This document shows, piece by piece, positions 1-11,619 of a DNA stretch of 64,000 nucleotides. The stretch is from Stipa capillata (Eukaryota; Streptophyta; Magnoliopsida; Poales; Poaceae). Position 1 is the stretch's first letter, and the number at the start of each line of letters is the position of its first letter. Below the pieces are notes generated by a model that was given only the letters and a program-made list of their open reading frames with translations, was not told where the DNA came from and did not search any database. The DNA is taken from assembly GCA_019208055.1 (NCBI GenBank), contig JAGXJF010003277.1, positions 1 to 64,000 of the forward strand. Direction: 5' to 3'. Position numbers and translations under genes: made by a program.

Positions 1-12
1 ATCAGTAACACA

Positions 13-53
13 AGGTGATCTTTAGTCAAAATCGAAGAGATGAAAGATCACCT
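13..53. repeat. Short perfect inverted repeat (11-bp stem, 19-nt loop)
   Basis: AGGTGATCTTT at 13-23 is exactly complementary to AAAGATCACCT at 43-53. No coding or TE context is recognisable at this edge of the window, so it may be the internal part of a MITE or chance. Confidence 0.5.
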
Positions 54-551
54 GGGGCAAAAACTATTTGTCTATAGCGAATGTGTTCCAGACTTCTAAT
101 TTCTCTAATTTTTTTCGTCCCAGCATGTTTATCTGAAAAGTACCAAGTTGCAGCCGATTTTGCCGCCTCTAAAATTAACATAGCACTGGTTGCAAATGAT
201 GTTCCCTTCCAAATTATTCACATTTTTTTCCCTTCAGCGCCATACTGAGTTCAAAAGATTATTCAGTCATAGCACTATACGTAGAGATTATCAATATAAT
301 TATCTTGTAATGTTGCCTAAACATACAAATCATATTCTTATACCAGAAAGACACGTGCTGAATGTACTCTTCTATGCCCTGGCTTACCTCGTAGCTCTGT
401 TCAACATCTTTTATTCATCATGTGAAAAGGGGAACAGAGAGGGTTGCTATTTAACTTGAGCACCCACTAACATGATTGTCATGCTTCATGTGCTCCACTT
501 TGGTATATATTGTCATTCTGGTTAAGAAGAGGTTTGGTATATATATGCAAT

Positions 552-677
552 CGTATAGCCGCACTGAGAATGCTTCCTTCCTTTCACATTGATGCCCTGA
601 AAAAGGACAGCTTTCGTATAGCCGCACTGAGAATGCTTCCTTCCTTTCACATTGATGCCCTGAAAAAGGACAGCTTT
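552..677. repeat. Perfect 63-bp tandem duplication, two copies
   Basis: The unit at 552-614 (starting CGTATAGCCGCACTGAG) is repeated without change at 615-677. Because 63 is divisible by three, a plus-strand open frame (510-770) reads the same 21-residue block twice, but that frame has no recognised domain. The perfect identity suggests a recent duplication. Confidence 0.9.
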
Positions 678-860
678 GATTCTACATTCTCTGGCATCAA
701 AAGATTCAAAAGTTTAGAACTATGTATCTTGTTAAAAAAAAGTTTGTGCACGTGTGGGAGTCATCGGTAAAGTTTATTTATATAACAAGGTTGGTGTATT
801 TAGATAAACCACACCAATTACAAGTGCTCCACTTGAGCCTTTACATTACTAGTCTGATAC

Positions 861-1127
861 TGTTTGGAATTGAAATGTAGAACAGAGTTTGGACACAATA
901 AAGTGATTCCTTATATTGATGCACTTGTGATTACAAGTATATATATGAGTACAAGGGATGGTAGTTGCTATTCCCAAAAGACATGTCCCTTTGAAGGGAT
1001 GTGTCTCTTTGAGGAGACACAAGCGAAAAGACACGACTCCTCGAAGAGGTGTCTGTTGGGAGAGACAACCGCCTGTGGTTAAAACAAGGGGAGATTACCC
1101 CATAATTAACACATGTTAATTCTAACA
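861..1127 (-). repeat. 3' LTR of copia-1
   Basis: The 267 bp are nearly identical to 12138-12405. In element orientation it starts TGTTAGAATTAACATG directly after the polypurine tract. Its U3 part holds repeated GAGACAC/GTGTCTC-type words. The GATAC target copy is at 856-860. Confidence 0.92.
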
Positions 1128-1139
1128 CTCCCCCTAATC
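1128..1139 (-). other. Polypurine tract of copia-1
   Basis: On the minus strand the sequence GATTAGGGGGAG abuts the 3' LTR start. The identical tract precedes the 3' LTR of copia-2 (18401-18412). Confidence 0.9.
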
Positions 1140-1141
1140 TA

Positions 1142-1500
1142 CACTTGTCTATATAGCACCATCATCTTGAATGTTGACTCCTCCAAAAACCCTGTGGGAA
1201 AAATGTGAGGAGTATAGTGTCCTATATGCTGTTAAAACTCCTTCAAACCCAATGGGAAAATAAGGAGAAAATGATACAGCATATAATGATTATTGCCTCA
1301 TTTAACTCAATATGAGAAAAACTCATAGAGCTTTAGAGGACAATAAATATGTCATATATACTTTCCTAAAAACCCCGGTGGGGAAAACGAAAAATATGAC
1401 ATATGATCTTATGTTGATATTACCTCATTAAAAACCTTAATGAGAACCTGAAAAGTAAACTCATAAAGGGAAAAAAAGTGTAATATGATGTTTTGAACAG
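1142..1500 (-). other. Copia-1 3' UTR with serial hairpin modules
   Basis: Several modules share a core of the form AAAACCC...GGGAAAA flanked by complementary arms such as CTCC/GGAG, and wider pairs such as TATATGCTGT with ACAGCATATA, and ATATGTCATATA with ATATGACATAT. The same arrangement is present at 18040-18395 in copia-2. This points to a conserved folded 3' UTR rather than decay. Confidence 0.7.
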
Positions 1501-1529
1501 GAATAATTCAGGAAGATACTCCCCCTGAT

Positions 1530-4500
1530 TCTCGCAAATCCCGAAGTCGTCGCATATCAATTTCATGAACATATTTCTAAAATGTAGAAGTTGGTAGAGA
1601 CTTTGTGAATAAATCAGCTAGGTTGTCGCATGATTTGACTTGCAAGATGTCTATTTCCCCACTTTTCTGGAGTTCATGGGGAAAGAATAACTTTGGGGCA
1701 ATATGCTTAGTGATATTGCTCTTGAGGTATCCTGTTTGCATCTGTGCAACACAAGCCGCATTATCTTCGTAGATAATGGTAGGTGGTTCGATAGAACCAA
1801 TTCCACATGACTATTGTATGTGGTTTATCATCCTGTGAAGCCACACACATTTGCGTGATGCCTCATATAATGAAATTATTTCAGAATGAATGGTAGATGT
1901 TGCCACAAGAGTCTGTTTCGAAGACTTCCATGATATGGCAGTTCCACCATGTAGGAACACAAAGCCTGTTTGCGATCTGGCATTATGGGGATCAGATAAA
2001 TAGCCAACATCTGTGTATCCAATCATATTGGAGTCCTATTTCTCTGGAATTAAAAGAATAGGCCAAGATCATTTGTGCCTTGGAGATATCGAAGGATATT
2101 CTTGACTCCCAACCAATGGCGTTTGGTGGGAGCTGCGCTGTGTCTAGCAAGTAGATTCACCGCAAAACCAAGATCAGGTCTTGTGCAATTTGTAAGATAC
2201 GTGAGCGCTCCAACGGCACTGAGATATGGAACCTCGGGTCCCAACATCTCTTCTCCATCATCCCTTGGTCTAAATGGATCTTTCTCTATGTCTAGAGAAT
2301 GAACAACCATGGGAGTTTTAGATGAGTAGGATTTGTCCATAGTGAACTTCTCCAATATTTTCTGGATATAGGCAGCTTGGTGTACCATGATTCCTGAGGG
2401 AAGGTGCTCAAGTTGAAGACCTAAGCAAAATTTGGTTTTACCCAAATCCTTCATCTCAAATTCCGTCTTTAGGTGATTGCGTGCTTCATCAATATCTTAT
2501 GTGTTGCCAATGATGTATAGGTCATCAACATATACTGAGATAATGCAACATCTTGTAGAGGATTTCTTGATGAACACGCGTGGACAATCATCATTGTAGG
2601 AGTAATCCTTTGTATAAGGAACTCACTAAGTCGGTTGTACCAAATATATTTCGACTAATTTAAGCCATGTAATGACTTATTGATTTTACACAATATATGT
2701 TGCGTTTTGTGTTTGGATTCAACATTGTGATTCCATGGGGAACCTATATGACTGAATCAAGTGACACATAAAGAGATACGGTCACTACATCTATCAACTG
2801 CAAAGATAGATGATTTGTACTGCCATTAAGATAAAGTATCGAAAAAGAGATTCCACATCCGGAGAATATGTTTCGGGTATCTGCGTGAACCCTTGTGCTA
2901 CAATACTCGCTCTATGTCTCACCACCTCGTTGTTCTCATTCCGTTTCAGGAAGAAAACTGGTGTAGGTATTGCCTTTTGTGAATACCTTCCTTTCATTGA
3001 GCAAGGTTATTTCTTCTTGGATTGCATCATTTGCTTGAGTTCAGTCCGAGTGTTGTTCACACTTTGCCATGACCATGATTTTTGGATCTAAATCATTTGA
3101 AAGGTTGTTTGCAATCTAGTTGAGAAATGTATGTCGATAATTGTAGATTTCCGGTTATATGTTTCTCCAGAATCTATATATGTGAATATAGTTGATGAAA
3201 ATATCATTACCCTTGGTGACTGTTCGCGATTTCCCAATGCGGTTGAGTCTGGGTATTCCGATGTCCCAGTCATTGTGTGCACTATGAGCTGGGTTGGTGG
3301 AGGTTGCCCATCCACCGGGTGTATACTACCCATTAGGTGTCTGTCAACGTGAAGTTGACTTGCATTTATTGATTCAGAGGCCTCGATATCCTTTGTTGCT
3401 TGCGGGAAGCTGAATCCTGATGTACTGTGGCCGTACTTCTCCCCCTCTTGTTTTGAACGGGGAGTTGAGTGGTTTTTGTTGGTACCTTCACTCTTTCAGG
3501 CGCATTTGTGCAGGATTTATAGAATTGTGTGACATCTTTATATTCAGTAAATGAATTTGGCAGGTTATTTGCAATATGTTGCAAATATACTGAACATGGG
3601 TTCAGATCTTTGAGTATGTGGATTTGAGGCGGAAATGTCTTGGACATTCCAACTAATTTCCTGGCATTCTTCATGGTACTTGAGATCTCCCCCTAATGCC
3701 TGGAAATGATCCTCGTTGAATAAGCATACTGGCCTTGAATAACTCCCCATGTGAGGGGCTTGAGGTATTGATGGAAATACAGTTATTCCTCACATAGATC
3801 CCAAAAAAACATGGTGAGGGGCCAATGATGTATGTCGGAGTGGTGATATCGGTGTGTAACCGAATTATCGCAGATAGGAAATACTTGGTAGATTTCCACG
3901 TATCAAAGGTAGAGGGGAACTATATTATGCAGTTTGGTCCGTGTAAAACTGCATGCCCCCAACGTGAAGTTGGTAAGTTGCAATTCATCAACAAAGGTTT
4001 TGCGATGAGTTTGATCCTCTTAATCAGTGATTTAGCCAAACCATTTTGTGTATGGACATATGGGACAGAGTGTTGAACTTCAATCCCAGGGCCATGCAAT
4101 AATCATTGAAAGCACGTGAGGAGAATTTTGCAGCATTGTCCATGCGAATTGTCTTAATTCGACTTTCTGGATAATGGGCTTGTAATTTAATTACTTGCCT
4201 CATTATTTTAGCAAATGCATGGTTCAATGTGGACAAAAGGCACACATGTGACCATCGTGTAGATGTGTCAATGAGGACCATGAAATACCTAAAAGGTCTA
4301 GAAAATGGTTGGGTGGGACCACAAATGTCTCCTTGAATGCGTTCAAGGAACTGAAGTGGTTCAGTTTGTATTTTGAGATGCGAAGGCCTCAAAATTAGTT
4401 TCCCCCTTGCACAAGATGTGCACAGAAGTCTGATGATTGAGGGAATTTTGACTCAAGCAAATTATGACCAATGGAATTGCGAGTAATTTTTCTCATCATC

Positions 4501-5010
4501 CTGATCCCGGGATGGCCTATGCGATCATGCCAGTTTGGAATGCGTTCACATTCTGAAAAAATTACTTGTATGCAACATGTTCTACGGGCTTGATGTACGT
4601 ATAGTACAATCCAGACGATAGAGAAGGAATTCTTTCAGGTACTTGCTTGCCATATCCGTAATCTTTGGTGAAGAGTAGATACTCCTCTTTGTTGTCTTCA
4701 TGGGTTTCAATATGAAAGCCATTTTATGAATATCTCGATAACTAATTAGAGTACGTGACGAGTCGGGATACAACAAAGCATCCTCAATTGTCACTTGTGT
4801 ACCTCCTGGGAGGGTAAATATGGCACGTCCAGTGCCAACAATTACCGTATCGCGTCCAGCGATAGTTAAAATATCTCCATTCATCTTTTTCAGAGTTTGA
4901 AAATATTTTAACTCCCTTAGTATGGAGTTTGTGGTAGCACTGTCCACAAGGCATAATTCCTCTTCCATCGGATTGTCCCGTAGAGAACTATATAAATGGA
5001 GAATTTTCAA
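1530..5010 (-). pseudogene. Copia-1 pol (protease, integrase, reverse transcriptase, RNase H), broken
   Basis: Pol of a Ty1/copia element would mature Gag-Pol, copy the RNA and integrate the cDNA. In element order: aspartic protease motif LVDSATTNS near 4930-4960; GAG-pre-integrase region to about 4380; integrase core with GDICGP and MDNAA (4024-4392), whose frame is lost before the catalytic Glu; reverse transcriptase between about 3000 and 2050, where the region around 2500-2540 matches a YVDD-type active site and LGLQLEHLPSG follows; RNase H with GYTDVGYLSDPH at 1811-2026; then the DLFTKSLP-type tail to about 1600. Frameshifts occur at about 4720, 4030 and 2460, with further stops between. 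Copia-2 carries the same domains at close similarity. Confidence 0.88.
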
Positions 5011-5099
5011 TAAGAAAACTCATGCAAATATATAGAATACAATCTTATTATATCAAATGTGCTGATACAATATAAAAGCTACAACAATACTTATGTTCT

Positions 5100-6205
5100 T
5101 AGTACAACATCACAAATGGGCATAAATAAATAGATCACAAAGGAGATTGAGAGACTAGTCGAAGTCTCCAAAACATGTCGGTTGAGGCATATTCAACCAT
5201 CATGTTCTCCGTGTCGGCAGGGTCCTGAGGCTGATGGATAGTCATGGTGTTGCTCGGTCCGGGAGGGACGTCGTGCGAACTACCATCTCCATTGGCGTTT
5301 TCTGGATGAATGTTGAAATTGGCTTCAAACCTTTTCCCTGAGGTGCCATGCGTCCCTGGGATTGTTGATACAGAATAGCCAGATGCTTTGGGGTCTTGCA
5401 CTTTTCAGTGGGGTGCGTGTAGCATCCACATTTGTTGCAAAGCTTAGTTTTATCATACTTAGGCTTTGCGGTGCATTTCCTTTGTCTAAGTTTCTAGGCT
5501 TCTTGTTCCTACTGCGCTTTCACTTACCCTGGAAATTTGATGGCTTGCCTCGGAAAGCACCATCAAACCTCTGTCCATTCGCAATATTCATATGAACTTC
5601 AGGTAAAGGTTGTGCCCCAACTGGGTGCTGAGAGCCATTCCTAGCGAGTAGCTCATCATGCTTTTCAGCCTAAAGTAAGATATGAATGAGGTCGGAATAG
5701 ACGGTATAGTTGCGAGCGCGGTACTGCTGCTGGAGGATCCTATCTGTAGGGAGCATAGTGGATAGAGTCTTTTCTATCTTCTCTGCATCAGTAGGTTCCT
5801 TCCCGCAAAAGCGTAGTTTGGAACTAATCTTATGAACCTCGTGATTGTACTCTCCGATGGACTTGAAGTCCTGAAGACGGAGATGAGTCCAATCGTGGAG
5901 TGCTTCGGGCAGGACAACTGCCTTCTGCTGTTCATACCTTGTTTTGAGGGCCAGAAATAGAGTATGAGGAGATTCTTCCTCTAAGTACTCAGACTTTAGA
6001 TCTGGGTGAATATGGTGCTTATGATATATAAGGCAATATATTTTTACTGTTCTGTCAGTGGCGTGGCTCCATCCGGTAGAGGAGTCCCCGGATCCTGGAT
6101 TGCACGCGCTATCCCACGGGACGCAAGACTGATCTTGATGTCCATGGCCCATGTAGGGTAGTTGTGACCATTGAGGGCAAGCTCCTCAAATTCTTTTGCG
6201 GTCAT
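5100..6205 (-). pseudogene. Copia-1 gag with zinc knuckle, broken
   Basis: Gag forms the virus-like particle that packages element RNA. The likely start is the minus-strand ATG at 6205-6203 (MTAKEFEELALNGHNYPTW), a typical copia gag N-terminus. A UBN2-type gag domain follows (ALKTRYEQQKAVVLPEALHD and LRLQDFKSIGEYNHEVHK, 5670-6152) after a frame change near 6050. A CX2CX4HX4C zinc knuckle (CNKCGCYTHPTEKC) lies near 5403-5450, and a Pro/Asp/Asn-rich tail at 5135-5401. At least two frame changes make it non-functional. Copia-2 lacks this whole region. Confidence 0.85.
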
Positions 6206-6394
6206 CGTTTACCTATATGGGTAAACCAGAGATAATGATTTACGTTTAGTAAATTAAAAACCATCATGGTTAATGTTGTAATGAACTTTGCAAAATTAAT
6301 GAAAATTCCAAGAAGTTGGCTTGGAAACATTAGTGTGAATCTCAAATTTGCTAAGTATAACACATCGTGGAGAGTAAATCTCGCAGTATTATGG

Positions 6395-6666
6395 AGTATA
6401 ATCTGATAAAATCAGTAGATACTCAAGTATAATCTGATAAAATCAGTAGATACTTAGATACCTAATCTCATGTGGCATTTAGGGAGTATAATCTGATAAA
6501 AATCAGTAGATACTCAAGTATAGTCTGATAAAATCAGTAGATACTTATGTACCTAATGCCACATGTAGCACTAGAGAGTATAATCTGATAAAATCAGTAG
6601 ATTACTCGAGTATAATCTGAAAAATCAGTAGATACTCGAGTATAATCTGAAAAATCAGTAGATACT
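6395..6666. repeat. Array of seven 29-30-nt palindromic units in the copia-1 leader
   Basis: The unit AGTATAATCTGAT-AAA-ATCAGTAGATACT is an inverted repeat (AGTAT/ATACT and CTGAT/ATCAG around AAA). Copies form groups of two, two and three separated by about 30-nt spacers that share CCTAAT-N-CATGTG-type words. First copy 6395-6423, second 6426-6454; the last ends at 6666. Variants keep the pairing, apart from a one-nucleotide change in the loop length. The array lies about 190-460 nt upstream of the gag start on the copia-1 RNA. Confidence 0.9.
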
Positions 6667-7002
6667 CATATTCCTAATGCCATGTGTCATAACTTGATTT
6701 GAAGAAAATCACTTTGAATTTTGCAAATTAATTCTTGCTCGTATTAAGTCAAAAAAGACTTAATTAAGATGAATTAATTTTTATTTTGCAAGAGCTTAAA
6801 ATCTCGATTGCAAATAGTGGACGCAATTAATCTCAATATGTAGAATAACACGGAAATATGTTACATCACACTTTGTTCTGGAATACAGAGTATTCTACAG
6901 AAATACAGTACTAAAAATAAAATACTGTAATTAACAGGGTCTAGAATAGAATTAAATACTGCTAGAGGGCTAATATGGGAAAAACCGAAAAGGCAGGGGG
7001 TT

Positions 7003-10000
7003 TGTAACATCCCTACTTTACTAACTCTGTTTTGTGCATCATGGCATGATTGCATCACCTGAAAATTGAGTAAGATTTCGAATTTTTATGAAAAGCTTTC
7101 AACAAACCCTAATTTAATAACATGGGTAACATCTCGAAATTCAATCGATTTTACAAAGCCTTGAAATAACAAGTCCCGAGGAACAACTCACGAATTCAAC
7201 TTTTTGACCGAGCTATGGAACCATATAGTCAAGATAATTAAAAGTTAAAAGGGTGATGTCGGAAGGAAAATCAACCCTAGCTTCACTCTAAGGGTACTTG
7301 AACCAATTTTAATCGGGCTACTTTTGAGAAAAGGGAGCAAAGCTTTGTAAGGGCATGGTAAAATCGAACTCGAAAATTGTGAAAATTATGAGTGCATTCC
7401 AAATGTTTTAAAGTGAGGTTCAATTTTTGGTTAGAAATTGAATGAGAATCCAAACAGAAATTAAAAGGAAAATAGAAAAACCCTAACGCCAACCCTCCCT
7501 GCCGCATGGGCTTGGCCCACTTCCCCTCTCCCGCGCCGGCCCACCTGGCTTGGCCCACCCGGTACCTTCTCCCCTAAGCCTCCCCATCCCTATCTTCTTC
7601 CACCACCGCCGCTCTCCCATCTGCACCCGGCCACCTCCTGAGCTCGCGTGGCAGCGCCCCGAGTCCCCTTTGCCACCTCCTACTTGGCAGGCCGCGCCCT
7701 CCCTTATCTCCTTCCCCCGACCGGCGCCCAGGCTCCTCTTTCCCTCTCTCTCATTTGCTCACCGTCGTTTGCCTTCGGCACCACCGCACCGCCCAAGCTA
7801 CTCCGGCCGTTGCTCCCTCCGCCTCCTCTATCGGCTAACCAAGCCCGCCGCCCGAAGCCTTCGCCCCGGCCGCTCCCTCGCCGCGCCACCCAAAGCTCCT
7901 GCCGCCGGCCTCCTTCCCCACCGCCGCTTGCTCACCACCCCGGTGCCTCTGACCCGAGCTCGCCGTCTCGGCTCTGCCCGGTTCCCCGCCGCTCGCCCCT
8001 CTGCTAGCCGCCTCCCCACACCCCGCTCTGACCGCCCTAGCACCGCTCCGCTCAGACTGCCCCGCCGCCTAGCGCCTCGCCGCCCCAACCGGAGCTCCGG
8101 CTGCCCTCCCCATCGCCGGATCTGAGCCCGGCCGTTCCCGGGCACCGCCTCCCCCGCTGCCCCGGTTCCACCCCGCCGCGTGAGCTCCTCGCCTCGCCGG
8201 AGTCCACCGCCCCTCGGTAAGCCCCGCCCGCCGCCGTCTCACCTCGCCGTCCCCGGCGGCAGTGCCACCGAGCCAACGGTCGGTGTCCAAAACCGGCCTC
8301 CCGACCGGTTCCATTAGGGTTAATGCCCTTTTTAATTCGGTGGTTAAGGCATAATCATGAGCAGTTTAATAACTCAGCACATTTAATGACCATTGATCTC
8401 TGCCCGACACCGTTAATACTAATCATAAGCAATTAAAAACTAACAATCTCTGTTCAGACCAATTAATTACTTCGTTTATTGCTAATCATTGATTAATTAA
8501 TGTCAACTGACATGTTAATGACACTAATTAACTACTAACAGTGTGATAAATGAACTCCTTTATGCATGTGTGTGTGATAGCCGGGTCCCACGTGTCAGAG
8601 AATAAAGAAAAGATAAAAGAAAATGATTTATATGTCAGATGGACCCCACATGTCAGGATTTAAACTAAAGGAATAAAAGAAATAAGAAATTATGACAGTG
8701 GGCCCCACTGTCATTGACTAAGTCAATTTTGACTAGAATTGACCTAGGGCCCACATGTCAGCCTCTATTGAATTTAAATTAAATTAAACATTATTTTACT
8801 GAGAAAAATACAACAAAGGGGGAAAAAATGGTTTAAATCTTGTAAAATTCATAGAAAATTCATCGTTAATCAGAAAAATGCAAATAATATATCAAAATGT
8901 TCAGAAAAATGAGATCTATTCAAAAACATCATTTCCATCCATGTTTGCATGCTAGGGATAATACAATTTGCTAAAAACTCAAATTAGGGTTTCCGATTAG
9001 CCGGAGGATTTTCGGATCGCGACATTTTATGCGTCCGGACTCCGATTAAACTGATTCCACTTGCATTAGTCTTTATTTTGCACCCTCTATACCATGGCAT
9101 GCATTGCATCTCATGCCGATGTTCAGCATTTAGATATTTACTGTTATACCCTTGTTTCCGGTGTTTTCGTTCTTCTCCGATAGAGCCGGAAGGTCCAGAA
9201 GACGATAGTTCCGATCACGAGCAGGGTTTAGTTGCAAAGCAACCAGGCAAGCAGCCCTTTGGTCACATTGCAAAACTCCTACTAATTGCAAAGTATTAGT
9301 TGTTTTTAAATTCATTATCACATGCGTTCAACTGATATTTTTCCGCTAAGCAAAACCCTAGTCCGATGAATAAGACTCACCTTGTCGCTTAAACAACTCC
9401 ACCATTATCCTAACCTATCTAGAATGGTAGAATAGTGTACCCTTTTGTAATGCTTGCTATATTACTAATGCTTAGACATGCTTAGACATGTAGAAGTCAT
9501 AAATTCTTGGATGGCAGGCAAATTCACACTACTGGATGGGTTACGTGGTAGGTGGGTGTTCACCGGGATAACTAATGAACTTGACTAATAATCATTGGGC
9601 TAGACGAGAGGCCATGGCTGGGAGCATGGTGGGTTGTCTCGTTTTTCCACAAGGACCGGTTCCCGGTGTCCTTTCGAACCAAGATTTACGTACTTCTACA
9701 CGGGTGGATTATGGGGCCACCCACGACTGAATAATTTGCCTAGACTTAGAGTATGAGCTGCATAGTTTGCCGTTTTCATTTGCCGGGTGCGTGAAAAAGG
9801 AATATGGTGTGGTGCTTCAATATAGGTGTAAGGGTTACACACGGTTCGAGTCCGGGGATGTATCACCTGCTACAACTTATGGGACCGTGTCATAGTTACG
9901 GCCGGACTGATGTACATGGACTGGCCCGTAAGGGTGGCTCATACCTAGGTCGAAAGCATTGTAAAGGTCGTGTTCGATCACCCTCCGCCAGCACACCTCG

Positions 10001-11426
10001 TGAAAGTGTGTAAATCGTCGTTGGCACTAGGAGACGATCAATACGTGTAGGTAAAGATGTACCCCCTGCAGGGTTTGAACTGTTGAACAGCCGTGTCCGC
10101 GGTTATGGACAGCTTGGTAAGAATCCGCATCGAATTAGACAACTATAACCAACTCTAAAACTTGCCAACTCTAAGGACGTGGTTAGCGACAGCTTCCTCC
10201 CAGGGTGGTCGAGGATGGGTCGAGGTATCTAAGGTGTGGTGATCTGCAGTAAGGACTGATCGCGAAGTGTTCGACTCGTCCCCTTTCAAAAGTATTCTGG
10301 TAGTCGGCTTTAATCTACGTACTCCTATTGACAAAGGTAAAACTGGCTTCCGCAAAATAGTCTACAATTACCCCTTTATTGATACCTGGCACGTCTATTA
10401 CTAATTTTCGCACTGTAAGTCTTGCTGAGTACAATTTTGTACTCACCGCGTTGTTGTTGATGTTTTTGTGCAGAGGGAACTACCCCTCCTGAGGGTGGTT
10501 CCTATATAGAGATCGGCACCCACGACGGTTAGTAACTGGAAATCCCAGGCAATAATCCTGCCCCTGGGGTTGGGCAGCTAGGTTGTTTTGCTACCACTTT
10601 TGGCACTACTGTTCGGCTTCTTAGCCCTATTTAACCTTCCGCTGTGTATTGTACTGGGATCCTCGGATCCTTTGCATGAATATATTGCTATATTGCAGTT
10701 CTGTTGTAGAGTTCTGCTGTGTTAGCTAGTTGTTTTCGCTTGCTCATGTGCCCTGCGTGTATGTTGATGAAGCACATGTTGTGGGTAGGATTTCAGAGTT
10801 CCTATCATAGAGTTATTAGGTTTGATCACCCCTGTGAAACGACTCTGCTACTGAGAGATTGGGAACTATATCACCCTACTCCAGCCGAGCATTAATTTGC
10901 CGGGACGAGTTCGGGGTTGAGGTTCCGGCTCAGTAAGAACAGAGTGAGGAGACCATATCACCCTACTTGATCCGTGCATTAGTTTGCCGGAGAAAGTTCG
11001 GGGTTGACGTCTCGGGCTATTCGGAGCCATATCACTCCACTCCTCTTGGGATTGATACCCAGGGGTTGAGGTCGGAGTTGACGTTTCGACTTAGCGGGTG
11101 GTTTTACTTAAGACTCTCTGTTACGAATTCTGGGGTTCGACAGCTTATGTATGTGACATCCTGGTTAAAGGGATTGATAGACTACTCATATCAACAAGGT
11201 GCATCTTCTTTTCCGGAAGCTTATCTCCAAAGAACCTCCAGGTTAAGCGTGCTTGGCTTGGAGCAATTTGGGGATGGGTGACCGACCGGGAAGTTCTTCC
11301 CGGGTGCGCACAAGTGAGGACAAAGTGCGCAGGAAAGACTAGTGTTGGTCTGTGGGGCCAGTCTGGATCCTAGGTGATAGCCAGGCGTAATGACCGCCGG
11401 TCCGGGTGAGAGATCGGGGTGTTACA
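7003..11426 (+). repeat. 5' LTR (4424 bp) of the nested element
   Basis: It begins TGTAACATCCC and ends GGGGTGTTACA next to the primer binding site. It holds an AT-rich part, a GC-rich island (7500-8320), another AT-rich part with repeated 'GGGCCCAC..TGTCA' words (8580-8770), and the segment CTTGCTGAGTACAATTTTGT at 10421-10440 close to the 3' end. Its last 279 bp (11148-11426) match the 3' LTR with roughly half a dozen differences. Confidence 0.7.
7500..8320. other. GC-rich island inside the giant LTR, open frames without recognisable domains
   Basis: Long overlapping open frames (plus strand 7550-8125, minus strand 7828-8145) translate to Pro/Arg/Ser- or Gly/Arg-rich sequence in several frames at once, as expected of a GC-rich tract rather than of selected coding DNA. 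CpG-rich islands of this kind can be the promoter/leader part of a long LTR. I do not call a gene here. Confidence 0.6.
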
Positions 11427-11619
11427 GAATTGGTATCAGAGCCGACCCTCGCGGTTACACGGGCGTGTGCGGGTCAGGGGCGCGGACATGTGGCGCATGG
11501 CGCGTGTGGCCCGTCGTGGCACACGGCATGGCACATGTGCCGGCACTGGACGCACAGACGTGTGCCAAGAGGGAACGTTCCTGTTGGACCGACGAGGACG
11601 TCGGATCCTTTGAGGGGGG
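11427..11619 (+). other. Internal region of the nested element with PBS and PPT
   Basis: TGGTATCAGAGCC (11431-11443) is the usual plant initiator-Met tRNA primer site, four bases after the 5' LTR. The 3' side ends in TGAGGGGGG (11611-11619), a plausible polypurine tract. Nothing protein-coding fits in 193 bp. Confidence 0.8.

Larger units (their letters stand above)
1..855. other. Unassigned flank left of copia-1
   Basis: No convincing gene is seen. The short open frames lack recognisable domains. The stretch holds the hairpin at 13-53 and the 63-bp duplication at 552-677, and ends at the GATAC target duplication (856-860) of the copia-1 insertion. Confidence 0.5.

Noticed and set aside
6395..6666. 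CRISPR-like array
   Set aside because: Units are nearly contiguous palindromes with recurrent spacers inside a plant retrotransposon, without unique spacers or cas genes.
7550..8145. Long GC-rich open frames suggesting genes
   Set aside because: They are open in several frames on both strands with Pro/Arg/Gly-rich low-complexity translation, and lie inside the giant LTR. No domain is recognised.
9835..9865. tRNA-like T-loop (GGTTCGAGTCC)
   Set aside because: No matching acceptor, D or anticodon arms could be placed around it, and it lies within the LTR.
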